From Intrasporangiaceae bacterium URHB0013 (GTDB taxonomy: Bacteria; Actinomycetota; Actinomycetes; Actinomycetales; Dermatophilaceae), in assembly GCA_000620545.1 (NCBI GenBank), contig KK211150.1, positions 477,423 through 541,422 of the forward strand: DNA of 64,000 nucleotides. Direction: 5' to 3'. The notes beneath the pieces were generated by a model. That model made no database searches. It was not told the origin of the DNA and saw only the letters and a list, made by a program, of their open reading frames with translations. This document shows positions 15,610 through 23,465 of the stretch, piece by piece (the first letter of the stretch is position 1; the number at the start of each line of letters is the position of its first letter). The position numbers and the translations under genes were made by a program.

Positions 15610-17006
15610 GTCGAGGCGTCGTCCTCGCCGGCGGACGTGGCCGCCTCACGGGTGAGCGAGAAGTAGATCTCGTCGGACCGCGTGCCGTCGGCGTTGGGCA
15701 GGCGATTGCTCAGCCGAGCCTCGGCCCGGAAGCCGGCCTTTGCGGCCACCCGTCCCGACGCGACGTTGTCCGCCTTGTGCCCGAGCTCGAGCCGGGCGAG
15801 GTCGGTCTCGCTGAGTGCCCACTGGGACACCAGCCGCAGCGCCCGGGTCGTCAGGCCGCGCCCACTGAACTCGGGGAGGACTCCGTAGCCGACGAGCCCG
15901 GTCCCCGGCGGTCCCATCCGGATGACACCGATGACGCCGGCCCCCGCGCCGGAGGCCACGTCGACGATGAGGAATCTCGCCGCCAGCCCCCGGCGCCACT
16001 CACGCGCTGCCCCGGCGGCGATGCGCCGGGCGGCGGGGTCGCTCAGCCGCTCGTCGTCGAACGCCCAGCGCAGCGACTCGGCGTTGTTGTGCTCGCCCTG
16101 CACGACCGGCCAGTCCGCGGCGACGAGCGGCCGCACCGTGACGACGCCGTCCGACAGCTCGCCGACCTCGGGGAACGGCGGCGCCGACGCGCCGACGTGC
16201 GACCGCACCGGCTCGTCGAGGGGTCGCCGCAGCAGGTACGTGTCCATCACCCAGCCGTGGCGCTCTCGGGCCTGACTGCGCACCTCTCGCACCTCCTCGA
16301 GCACGTCGGCCAGTCGGCCGCGCACGAGCAGCTCCTCGGGTGAGCCCAGGTAGGCGCCCCAGAACAGCTCGAGGTCGGGATGCGCGTCGACGAGCCCCGC
16401 GCACGCGAGGTGTCCGTCGAGCATGACGACGACGTCGCCGAGGCCCGGGTCGTACTCGTCGAGGAGGCGGCGGCCGGTCGTGACGTGGATCGGCGCACCG
16501 ATGCGGTTGAGCGGGATGCGGTGGCGCGCGGCGAGCAGCTGCGGCGCGCTGATGCCGGCGATGACGTCGTGCTCCACGGCGACCCCGCGAGACGCGTAGC
16601 GCTCGACCAGCGCGTCGACGACGCGGATCGTGGAGTCGTAGAACGCCGGGTCGCCCCAGACGAGGAATCCGACCGTCGTCTCACCCCCGGTGAGGCCGTC
16701 GATGACGTCGGCGTAGGCGTCGACGCGTGCCGCGTGCCAGTCCCGGACCCCGCGGTCGTATGCCGCCGCGTCCCGTTCGGCGTCCGGCCCCCGGCGTGGG
16801 TCGGTGACCTCGACGACCCGGTACGCGTGGCCCTCGGGGATGAGCGCGTCGCACACGGCCTGCCGCGCGGCGACGAGGTCGGACGTGGCGTCGCCCTTGT
16901 CGGCGACGAGGAAGACGTCGACCGTGGCCAGGGCACGGGCCGCCTCCCCGGTCACGTGCCCGGGGTCGCCCATGCCGATTCCGATGACACGGACCCGCCG
17001 GATCAC
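15606..17006 (-). CDS. cobF: precorrin-6A synthase (deacetylating) fused to a GNAT acetyltransferase domain
   Basis: 466 aa. Residues 1-255 are CobF: VIRRVRVIGIGMGDPGHVT, VFLVADKGD, VGFLVWGDPAFYDSTIRVVD and DVIAGISAPQLLAARH. CobF methylates C1 of precorrin-5 and removes the acetyl group. Residues about 285-455 are a RimJ-type GNAT domain: VTVRPLVAADWPVVQGEHNN, GAGVIGVIRMGPPGTGLVGYGVLP (abbreviated), EFSGRGLTTRALRL and ASGRVAAKAGFRAEARL. No stop or start separates the parts. Normal CobF is about 250 aa, so this is a fusion. The GTG at 17006 overlaps the cobQ stop as GTGA. Confidence 0.9.
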   Translation of the reverse strand: MIRRVRVIGIGMGDPGHVTGEAARALATVDVFLVADKGDATSDLVAARQAVCDALIPEGHAYRVVEVTDPRRGPDAERDAAAYDRGVRDWHAARVDAYADVIDGLTGGETTVGFLVWGDPAFYDSTIRVVDALVERYASRGVAVEHDVIAGISAPQLLAARHRIPLNRIGAPIHVTTGRRLLDEYDPGLGDVVVMLDGHLACAGLVDAHPDLELFWGAYLGSPEELLVRGRLADVLEEVREVRSQARERHGWVMDTYLLRRPLDEPVRSHVGASAPPFPEVGELSDGVVTVRPLVAADWPVVQGEHNNAESLRWAFDDERLSDPAARRIAAGAAREWRRGLAARFLIVDVASGAGAGVIGVIRMGPPGTGLVGYGVLPEFSGRGLTTRALRLVSQWALSETDLARLELGHKADNVASGRVAAKAGFRAEARLSNRLPNADGTRSDEIYFSLTREAATSAGEDDAST

Positions 17007-18646
17007 CGCACCCCCCCCGCCCCCGGCAACACACCCGGCAACGGGCAACCAGCCTCGGTTGCAACAGACCCGAGCTGACCGGTGCCGGGTGTGTTGCGGG
17101 GGGTGGTGGTGGGCGGGGTGGCCCGGGTGAAGGAGAGGAGGGCGTCGATGTCGACGTGCTCCTCCAGCGCGTCGGCGAGGGTGTCGAGCATGCGCTCCCG
17201 TCGCTGCGCGAAGCCGAGGGCGTTCGCCTCGGGCTGCCACTGCGAGCCCGCGGTCTGCGCGACCTGCGAGAGCCACGCACGACGGAAGTCGTCGCTCTCG
17301 AGGGCGCCGTGCCACATCGTGCCCCACACGGCGCCGACGCTCCAACCGTCCAGGAAGGGCTGCGCGGCAAGGGGATCCGTGCCCTCGCCGTCGTCCGAGG
17401 AGAGCCGCCGCGCGATGCCGTGGTGGATCTCGTAGGCCGTGTCGACCTGGTGGCCGGACCATGAACCCGTCGGGCGCGCGAGGACCTTGACCGCGCCGAA
17501 CTCGACCCGCACGGGCAGGTGTCCGAGACCCGGCACGATGCCGACCCGGCCCTCGATGTCGTCCTCGATCTCCTGTCCGAGCATCTGGTAGCCGCCGCAC
17601 ACGCCGAGGACCGGGCGGCCGCGCGCCACTCGCCCGGCCACGACGTCGGCGAGGCCCCGTTCCCGAAGCCACGCGAGATCACTGGCGGTCGAACGCGATC
17701 CGGGCAGGATGAGCAGGTCGGCGGACTCGGCGACCGCCGGGTCGATCGTCACGAGCACGTCGACGCCCGGCTCGGCGGCGAGGGCGTCGACATCGGTGGC
17801 GTTCGAGATCCGGGGGAGCCGGATGACGGCCACCCTGAGCCGCTCCCGCGACGTCGCCGACAAGGCGGTGGAGGCACGCCAGTGGCCGACCTCGAGGGTG
17901 TCCTCGCTGTCGAGCCACACGTCCAGCAGCCACGGGATGACGCCGTGGAACGGCACGCCCGTGCGGCTCGTGATGGCGGCGAGGCCGGGTTCGAGCACGG
18001 ACACGTCGCCGCGGAACTTGTTGATGACGAAGGACTTCAGCAGCGCCCGGTCATCGTCGTCGAGGAGCGCCCACGTGCCGTACAGCGAGGCGAGGATCCC
18101 GCCGCGGTCGATGTCGCCGACGACGACGACCGGCAGGCCGAACTCGCGGGCCAGCCCCATGTTGACGTAGTCGCCCGAGCGGAGGTTGATCTCGGCGGGG
18201 GAGCCCGCGCCCTCGCACACGACGAGCTCGTACGCGTCGGCGAGCTCGCGGTAGGCCGCGAACGCCGCATCGGCCAGGTGGGCCCGGCCGGCGGCATACT
18301 GACCCGCCTCGAGGGTGCCCGCGGCCTCGCCGCGCACGACGATGAACGACCGACGGTCGGTGCCGGGCTTGAGCAGGACGGGGTTCATCGCGGTCGTGGG
18401 CTCCACGTTCGCGGCCTGCGCCTGGAGGTACTGCGCGCGGCCGATCTCGCCGCCGTCGAGGCAGACCATCGAGTTGTTCGACATGTTCTGAGCCTTGAAG
18501 GGTGCGACCTTGATGCCGCGTCGCACGAGGGCGCGGCAGAGGCCGGCGACGACGACGGACTTGCCGGCATCCGACGACGTCCCGGCGACGAGGATGCCGG
18601 ACGGGCCGACCGGGCCGGTGCGGTCGGGGGGCGCGAGCGAGAGCAC
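17003..18646 (-). CDS. cobQ: cobyric acid synthase
   Basis: 547 aa. CobQ amidates four side chains of adenosylcobyrinic a,c-diamide using glutamine and ATP. An N-terminal dethiobiotin-synthetase-like domain shows ILVAGTSSDAGKSVVVAGLCRAL (P-loop) and APFKAQNMSNNS. A central VVVVGDIDRGGI follows, and the C-terminal amidotransferase has PVLGVCGGYQMLG with the nucleophile Cys and a later EIHHG. I prefer the GTG at 18646 (AGGA upstream); an ATG at 18700 would overlap a terminator-like hairpin. The last 35 residues after DALLSFTRA look non-family and are encoded by a large inverted repeat. Confidence 0.93.
   Translation of the reverse strand: MLSLAPPDRTGPVGPSGILVAGTSSDAGKSVVVAGLCRALVRRGIKVAPFKAQNMSNNSMVCLDGGEIGRAQYLQAQAANVEPTTAMNPVLLKPGTDRRSFIVVRGEAAGTLEAGQYAAGRAHLADAAFAAYRELADAYELVVCEGAGSPAEINLRSGDYVNMGLAREFGLPVVVVGDIDRGGILASLYGTWALLDDDDRALLKSFVINKFRGDVSVLEPGLAAITSRTGVPFHGVIPWLLDVWLDSEDTLEVGHWRASTALSATSRERLRVAVIRLPRISNATDVDALAAEPGVDVLVTIDPAVAESADLLILPGSRSTASDLAWLRERGLADVVAGRVARGRPVLGVCGGYQMLGQEIEDDIEGRVGIVPGLGHLPVRVEFGAVKVLARPTGSWSGHQVDTAYEIHHGIARRLSSDDGEGTDPLAAQPFLDGWSVGAVWGTMWHGALESDDFRRAWLSQVAQTAGSQWQPEANALGFAQRRERMLDTLADALEEHVDIDALLSFTRATPPTTTPRNTPGTGQLGSVATEAGCPLPGVLPGAGGVR
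17026..17097 (-). repeat. nested inverted repeat at the cobQ 3' end
   Basis: Perfect 15-bp arms at 17026-17040 (GCAACACACCCGGCA) and 17083-17097, flanked by partly complementary C-rich and G-rich tracts. Between them lies a second hairpin, GCAACC (17045-17050) / GGTTGC (17057-17062). It lies 20 bases upstream of the overlapping cobF start. Confidence 0.8.
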
Positions 18647-18693
18647 CTGGCCATCCTGCCGGACGATGCCCTCGGGACCCCGAGGGGTCCAAC

Positions 18694-18733
18694 GCTGCAC
18701 CCCGAGCGCGACTGGACGCGCTCGGGGTGCAGC
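18694..18733 (-). terminator. hairpin terminator downstream of padR
   Basis: Perfect 17-bp stem (arms 18694-18710 and 18717-18733, GCTGCACCCCGAGCGCG and complement) with a 6-base loop, 24 bases beyond the padR stop on the minus strand and upstream of cobQ. There is no U tract, as is common in high-GC actinobacteria. Confidence 0.75.
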
Positions 18734-18757
18734 GGTGGCCTGGTGAGGCGCTCGCGC

Positions 18758-19471
18758 CTACTCCGGGTCGCCGTCGGCGAGCAGGCTGTAGAGCTTGCGG
18801 CGGGTCTCCGTGAGGATCTCCGCCGCCTCGGCCCGCTGCTGGGAGGTGCCGGTCGTGACGACCTGCCACATGCCGCCCATGACCTGGCCGACGAGCGGCA
18901 TGAGGTCGTGGCTGCCGCCGGACGGCCGTGGCGGCGCCTCCTCCTCGGCCGGCTCCTCGAAGGGCCGCCAGGTCGCGGCCATCTCCTCGGCGTTCTCCTC
19001 GACGTACGCGCGACCCGCGTCGGTGAGGCGCAGGAGGCGTCGCCCCTCGACGTCGCGACCCTCGACGAGGCCCTCGTCCTCGAGCTGCTGGACGGTCGGG
19101 TAGACCGATCCGGGGCTCGGCTTCCAGGCGCCGTTCGTGCGCTCGGAGATCTGCTGGATGAGCTGGTAGCCGTTCATCTCGTCGCCCGCGAGCACGTCGA
19201 GGATGGCGGCGCGTACGTCACCGCGGCGGGCGCGGGGTCCGCGGCGTCCGCCGGGTTCCGGGCCGAAGGCCGGCCCGCCGAAGTGGCGGACGAGGTCGGC
19301 GACCCACGGGGGTGGGCCGGGCCGGCCGCGGCCGCCGGGTCCGGGTCCTCCGAGACCGCCCCAAGGGCTTCGACCGGGTCCGAAGCCGGGCCCGTTGCCC
19401 TGGCCTCCCCAGCCGCCGCCCCAGTTGCCGTCCCAGCCGGACTCACGTCGGGTGTGTCGGTGTCCGTGCAT
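18758..19471 (-). CDS. PadR-family transcriptional regulator
   Basis: 237 aa. A Gly/Pro/Trp-rich disordered N-terminus (about residues 1-75) precedes a PadR winged helix. RRGDVRAAILDVLAGDEMNGYQLIQQISERTNGAWKPSPGSVYPTVQQLEDEGLV (residues about 82-136, abbreviated as the family's core) contains the typical G-Y-x-L-I ... P-S-x-G-S-V-Y-P-T. The C-terminal helices (QQRAEAAEILTETRRKLYSLLA) would dimerise. The start has AGAAGGAG 6 bases upstream. A perfect 14-bp inverted repeat 31 bases upstream of the start is the likely autoregulatory operator. Target genes other than itself are not evident. Confidence 0.9.
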   Translation of the reverse strand: MHGHRHTRRESGWDGNWGGGWGGQGNGPGFGPGRSPWGGLGGPGPGGRGRPGPPPWVADLVRHFGGPAFGPEPGGRRGPRARRGDVRAAILDVLAGDEMNGYQLIQQISERTNGAWKPSPGSVYPTVQQLEDEGLVEGRDVEGRRLLRLTDAGRAYVEENAEEMAATWRPFEEPAEEEAPPRPSGGSHDLMPLVGQVMGGMWQVVTTGTSQQRAEAAEILTETRRKLYSLLADGDPE

Positions 19472-19501
19472 GGTGTTCTCCTTCTACGAAACGCGACTCA
19501 C

Positions 19502-19540
19502 GAACAGTCGCGATAGGTCGACGATATATCGCGACTGTTC
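19502..19540 (-). promoter_or_regulatory. PadR operator candidate
   Basis: Perfect inverted repeat GAACAGTCGCGATA (19502-19515) / TATCGCGACTGTTC (19527-19540), 11-base spacer, in an AT-rich patch directly upstream of padR. Size and symmetry fit a dimeric winged-helix regulator. Confidence 0.7.
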
Positions 19541-19859
19541 AGGAGGCAAGGGCCGGCGCGGAGTGAAGAGCCCGGCTGATGGGGCTGTCTCCCACGGGCT
19601 CAACCCGATCGATGTCTGCGTATGTTCGTGTCTAGGGCTTCTGCTAGACATGTCGATACGGCCGAATCGGCAGGTCAGCGGCGGGGCAGGAACTTCCGGG
19701 TCATTGAGGTACGGCGCAGGTTTCGTTAGCGTTCAACGAACGGGGGGGTATGCACATCTCCCGCGAGGAGGACCTGACGTGGCGAGCACACAGGCGAACG
19801 GCTCGACGCCCCACACCGATGTGGGCGCCCGGCGAGCCAACGCAATCGCGAGGAGATCC
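19541..19859 (+). other. intergenic region before the anti-sigma-like ATPase
   Basis: About 320 bases without a clear gene. It has a 6-bp palindrome GTCTAG/CTAGAC at 19630-19649. It also has a GGGTAT-like element (19746-19751) preceded by GTTA with 17 bases between, a weak match to sigma-B/F-type promoters. An alternative in-frame GTG start lies at 19779 with its own GAGGAG, so the last 80 bases may be coding. Confidence 0.35.
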
Positions 19860-20294
19860 ATGAGCGATGTCCCGGCTGTACCGCTGGGCGAGAAGCGCAC
19901 GGTCCGCATCCAGTGGGCCCCGTCGGCCGCTCCCAGGATCCGCAAGGAGCTCGTCGAGGATCTCGTGTCCCGGCAGGTGCCGGCACAGGTCATCGACGAG
20001 GCCGAGATCGTGGTCAGCGAGCTCGTCGCCAATGCCATCCGTCACGCGAGGCCCCTCCCTGACGGAGCGATCCGCATCCACTGGAAGGTCAAGAACAACG
20101 TCGTCGAGGTCGAGGTCTCCGACGGCGGGGGACCGACCACTCCTCGCCCGGCCCCGCCGGCGATGTGGGCGCCCGGCGGTCGCGGGCTGCGCATCGTCCG
20201 TTCGCTCGCCCATGAGTGGGGCGTCATCGAGGAGCCCAACGGGCGAACGGTCTGGGCCTCGCTCGGCGGCCCCTCACGCCGCCGCACGCACTGA
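19860..20294 (+). CDS. GHKL ATPase, anti-sigma-factor-like regulatory protein
   Basis: 144 aa. A HATPase_c_2/RsbW-type domain with N-box ELVANAIRHARP, G1-type VSDGGGPTTPRPAP and G2-type GGRGLRIVRSLAHEWG. Such proteins bind ATP and usually act as anti-sigma or serine-kinase switch proteins. The ATG is preceded by AGGAG; a GTG 27 codons upstream (19779) also has GAGGAG, so the N-terminus is uncertain. No anti-anti-sigma or sigma gene is adjacent. Partner unknown. Confidence 0.8.
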   Translation: MSDVPAVPLGEKRTVRIQWAPSAAPRIRKELVEDLVSRQVPAQVIDEAEIVVSELVANAIRHARPLPDGAIRIHWKVKNNVVEVEVSDGGGPTTPRPAPPAMWAPGGRGLRIVRSLAHEWGVIEEPNGRTVWASLGGPSRRRTH

Positions 20295-20313
20295 GCCGAC
20301 GGGGCAGCGCGCC

Positions 20314-21789
20314 GTGCCCCTACCCGACCCGGCGCTCGTGGTGCTCGTCGGCGCCTCCGGCTCCGGGAAGTCGACGTGGGCGGCCTCGCGCTACCGCGTC
20401 GACGAGATCGTCTCGTCCGATGCGCTGCGGGGTGTCGTCGGAAGCGGTGAGCACGACCTGGACGCCTCCGCCGATGCCTTCGCGATGCTCGAGCAGGTCG
20501 TCGCAGCCCGGCTCGGGCGCCGTCTGACCACCGTCGTCGACACCCTCGGCACCGATGCCACGCGCCGCCGCGCCTGGCGGGAAGCCGCTCGTGCGGCGGG
20601 CCTGCCGGCCGTCGCCGTCGTCCTCGACACCCCTGCCGCCGTATGCCGTTCGCGCAACTCCCGTCGAGACCGCCCGGTCCCGGCGCGCATCCTCACGAGT
20701 CAACTCGCCGCGGTCACGGCGACGGTCGAGATCCTCGCGGCCGAGGGGTGGCAGGTCGTCCGGGTCGCACCGGAGCTGTCGCGGCCGGGCGAGGTGGCTG
20801 AAGTCGGGCCGTCCGCCACGGCCGCCACACCCGCCACCGCCCCCACGGCCGCCGGAGCGTCGCGCCTGCGCGGCGTCGTGCTGCAGCTCTCGAGCTTCCC
20901 TGCCGACGGTGACCTGCTCGGGTGGCTGCGCGACATGGCGGCGGCTGGGGAGGAGGCGGGGCTCGCGGGCCTCGCGCTCATGGACCACCTCATCCAGATC
21001 CCGCAGGTCGGCCGGGCCTGGGACCCGATTCCCGAGCCGTGGGTGACGCTCGGTGCCCTCGCCGCGTCGACGACCCGGCTCCAGCTCGGCACGCTGGTCA
21101 CGCCGGTCACCTTCCGCGCCCCGGGCATCACGGCCAAGGCAGCGGCGACGCTGTCGGCGCTCTCGGGCGGGAGGGCGTTCGTCGGCGTGGGCGCCGGATG
21201 GTGGGAACGCGAGCATGCGGCATACGGCCTCGGATTCCCCTCTGCGAGAGTGCGGCTCGATGCGATGGAGCAGGGGATCGAGACGATGAAGGCCCTCTGG
21301 GCCCCGGGCACCAAGGCGTATGTCGGACAGCGGGTCTCGCTGCCCGAGACGACGTCGTACCCCCGGCCGGCCACGGAGATCCCGGTGCTGGTCGGCGGTG
21401 GCGGCGACCGCACGCTAGGCATCGCAGCTCGGCTCGGCGACGGCTGCAACGTGCCCTCCGACGAGGTGGGTCTCGCCAAGGTGGCTCGCTACCTCACCCT
21501 CGTGGAGCTGGCGGGCCGCGACCCCTCGACGGTCCACGCGACGGTGCTCGACCTGCCGCTGGTCGGCCGGGACCGGGACGACGTGTGGTCGCGGGTCGAG
21601 CGCCACCGGGGACGCACCGCCGCTGCGACCTTCGCGGCCCGGCACCACGCCGGCACCGCGAACGAGCACGCGGCCCGCCTCGCCGGCCTCGCCGGCCAGG
21701 GGGTCACCACCGTGTTCGTCGCGCCGGTGGGGCTCGACCGCCCCGAGGACGTGCTGGCCCTCGCCCCGCTGACGTCCACGTTCGGATGA
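20314..21789 (+). CDS. P-loop kinase fused to an F420-type luciferase-like oxidoreductase
   Basis: 491 aa from a GTG 19 bases after the previous stop. Residues 1-150 are a small P-loop kinase/ATPase: VVLVGASGSGKSTWAASRY (Walker A), EIVSSDALRGVVG, and TTVVDTLGTDATRRRAW, like polynucleotide-kinase or zeta-type folds. After an Ala/Thr/Pro linker (about 160-185), residues about 190-490 are a luciferase-like monooxygenase (LLM): GLALMDHLIQIPQVG, LQLGTLVTPVTFRAPGITAK, GGRAFVGVGAGWWEREH and IPVLVGGGGDRTLGIAARLGDG. The LLM part probably uses F420 or FMN. The fusion joins two activities with no obvious shared pathway. Confidence 0.8.
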   Translation: MPLPDPALVVLVGASGSGKSTWAASRYRVDEIVSSDALRGVVGSGEHDLDASADAFAMLEQVVAARLGRRLTTVVDTLGTDATRRRAWREAARAAGLPAVAVVLDTPAAVCRSRNSRRDRPVPARILTSQLAAVTATVEILAAEGWQVVRVAPELSRPGEVAEVGPSATAATPATAPTAAGASRLRGVVLQLSSFPADGDLLGWLRDMAAAGEEAGLAGLALMDHLIQIPQVGRAWDPIPEPWVTLGALAASTTRLQLGTLVTPVTFRAPGITAKAAATLSALSGGRAFVGVGAGWWEREHAAYGLGFPSARVRLDAMEQGIETMKALWAPGTKAYVGQRVSLPETTSYPRPATEIPVLVGGGGDRTLGIAARLGDGCNVPSDEVGLAKVARYLTLVELAGRDPSTVHATVLDLPLVGRDRDDVWSRVERHRGRTAAATFAARHHAGTANEHAARLAGLAGQGVTTVFVAPVGLDRPEDVLALAPLTSTFG

Positions 21790-21804
21790 CCTCTGCCCGG
21801 CCAC

Positions 21805-21817
21805 TAGGGTGGCGCGC
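21805..21817 (+). promoter_or_regulatory. leaderless -10 box of the DUF5926 gene
   Basis: TAGGGT at 21805-21810 is followed by exactly 7 bases and the ATG at 21818; there is no Shine-Dalgarno sequence. This fits a leaderless transcript. Confidence 0.5.
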
Positions 21818-22705
21818 ATGGGTAAGGCATCACGTCGACCGCGCGCCGAGCGCACAGACCGTTCCGCACGTCCGCTTCCGGCCCCCTTCGTGGCACGCCC
21901 GTTCGAGGGCCTGGCCAACGAGACCGACTGGGTCGCGATGCGCGAGATCGTGCCGGCAGCGACCGCGACGGTGCGCTTCGCCGCGGGCAAGGCCCCCGAA
22001 GGTGCGCCCGACGAGGTGACGATCGCGACCGTGCTCCCGCTCGCCTGGCCCGGCCTGCACCGCGAGAGCGGTGAGGTGCTCGTCGGCATCCAGTCCGGCA
22101 ACGCGAGCGGCGACACGAGCCGCGACATCGCGCAGGCCATCGCGCTCGCCTCCGCCGCCGAGGCCGGTTCGCCCGTGACGACACTGCCCGTGTCCATGGC
22201 CGACACCCCCCGCCTGCAGGACATCCTCGACACCGACGCGGCCTTCGAGATGCAGCTCCACGAGGGCTTCGACTTCTGGGTCGCCGACGCCGACCTCGAC
22301 GCCGACGGCAAGGAGTCGCTCGAGCGAGCGAACGAGTCGGCCATCCCCACCGTCAAGCTCGACGCCGCGCCGTCCGCCTTCTGGTGCCGCATCGGTGAGC
22401 GCACCTACGTCCGTTGGGTGCTGCCCTTCGACGAGGACACCGCGACCAACGCCCTCGCCCGCCTCCACGCCGCCGGCGAGAGCCACCTCGGCGACGACGG
22501 ACGCCTGCTCGGCTGCTTCCGCTCGAGCGGCCTGCTCATCCCGGTGTGGGAGGTCGACCCGGACTCGACTGCGGCCGACTTCGAGGAGGCCGTCGCCGCC
22601 ATGAAGACACGGGTCGATGCCGCAGCCGCCTCGACCGAGCCGCTCACCGCGGCCGAGCGCGGCGCCAGGGCAGGGTTGACCAACCGCCAGGTCACGCTGC
22701 GCTGA
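21818..22705 (+). CDS. DUF5926 family protein
   Basis: 295 aa. It has a basic N-terminus (MGKASRRPRAERTDRSA), then PFVARPFEGLANETDWVAMREIVPAATA (residues about 25-52), VTIATVLPLAWPGLHRESGEVLVG and CFRSSGLLIPVWEVDP. This arrangement is the one I associate with the actinobacterial DUF5926 family, whose function is unknown. It is cytosolic with no membrane segment. The glycosyltransferase gene follows after 14 bases, so they may be co-transcribed. Confidence 0.75.
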   Translation: MGKASRRPRAERTDRSARPLPAPFVARPFEGLANETDWVAMREIVPAATATVRFAAGKAPEGAPDEVTIATVLPLAWPGLHRESGEVLVGIQSGNASGDTSRDIAQAIALASAAEAGSPVTTLPVSMADTPRLQDILDTDAAFEMQLHEGFDFWVADADLDADGKESLERANESAIPTVKLDAAPSAFWCRIGERTYVRWVLPFDEDTATNALARLHAAGESHLGDDGRLLGCFRSSGLLIPVWEVDPDSTAADFEEAVAAMKTRVDAAAASTEPLTAAERGARAGLTNRQVTLR

Positions 22706-22719
22706 GAGGACGGGCGACG

Positions 22720-23454
22720 ATGTCGACGACCCCGCCGCTGCCCGTCGCCGTCGTCATCCCGGCCAAGGACGAGTCGGCCCGGATCGCCGAGACGATCCGT
22801 GGGGTGCTCACGATCTCGGGGATCTGCGCCGTCGTCGTGGTCGACGACGGCTCGACGGACGGGACCGACGTCATCGCCGCTCGCGAGGGTGCCGAGGTCG
22901 TGAAGCACGCCCGCAACCACGGCAAGGCGGACGCGATGATGAGCGGTCTCGGTCGTGTGGCCGGCCTGCGTCGGGTCGGGCGCCTGCAGCCGGAGACGTC
23001 GGTGCTCTTCGTGGACGCCGACCTCGAGGCCTCGGCCCAGGCGGTCGGCGCCCTCGTCGGACCCGTCGCCCGTGGCGACGCCGACCTCACGATGGCGACC
23101 CTGCCCGAGCAGCTGGGCAGCGCCGGCGGACACGGCCTCGTGGTCGGCCTCGCCCGACGCGGCATCGAGGAGCTGACCGGCTGGTCGCCGACGCAGCCGC
23201 TCTCCGGCATGCGCTGTCTCTCACCGGCCGCCATCACCGCGGCCACGCCGTTCGCCCGCGGCTGGGGTGTCGAGGTCGGCATGACCGTCGACGTGCTCGA
23301 GGCGGGCCTGACGGTCCTCGAGGTGCCGTGCGACCTGCAGCACCGCGTCACCGGCACCGACTGGCGCGCGCAGGTGCACCGGGCCGGCCAGTACCGTGAC
23401 GTGGCCCTCGCCCTCGGCGTGCGCCGACTGCGCCGCCGCCTCGGCCCCGGCTGA
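22720..23454 (+). CDS. family 2 glycosyltransferase
   Basis: 244 aa. GT-A fold motifs: VAVVIPAKDESARIAETI at residue 8, VVVDDGSTDGTDVIAA with the nucleotide-binding Asp pair, HGKADAMMSGL, and VLFVDADLEA with the metal-binding D-x-D. A later SGMRCLSP loop is typical of GT2 enzymes that transfer sugars to lipid or polymer acceptors. No membrane segment is visible. The ATG follows GAGAGGA. Donor and acceptor are unknown. Confidence 0.88.
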   Translation: MSTTPPLPVAVVIPAKDESARIAETIRGVLTISGICAVVVVDDGSTDGTDVIAAREGAEVVKHARNHGKADAMMSGLGRVAGLRRVGRLQPETSVLFVDADLEASAQAVGALVGPVARGDADLTMATLPEQLGSAGGHGLVVGLARRGIEELTGWSPTQPLSGMRCLSPAAITAATPFARGWGVEVGMTVDVLEAGLTVLEVPCDLQHRVTGTDWRAQVHRAGQYRDVALALGVRRLRRRLGPG

Positions 23455-23465
23455 CCCCCTTCGAA

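Noticed and set aside
15606-17006. cobF and a GNAT gene as two separate genes
   Set aside because: One uninterrupted frame without an internal start and ribosome-binding site at the junction.
17006-17672. Extension of cobF to an upstream start (688-residue frame)
   Set aside because: The upstream residues are an out-of-frame reading of cobQ; the GTG at 17006 overlaps the cobQ stop and begins the family sequence.
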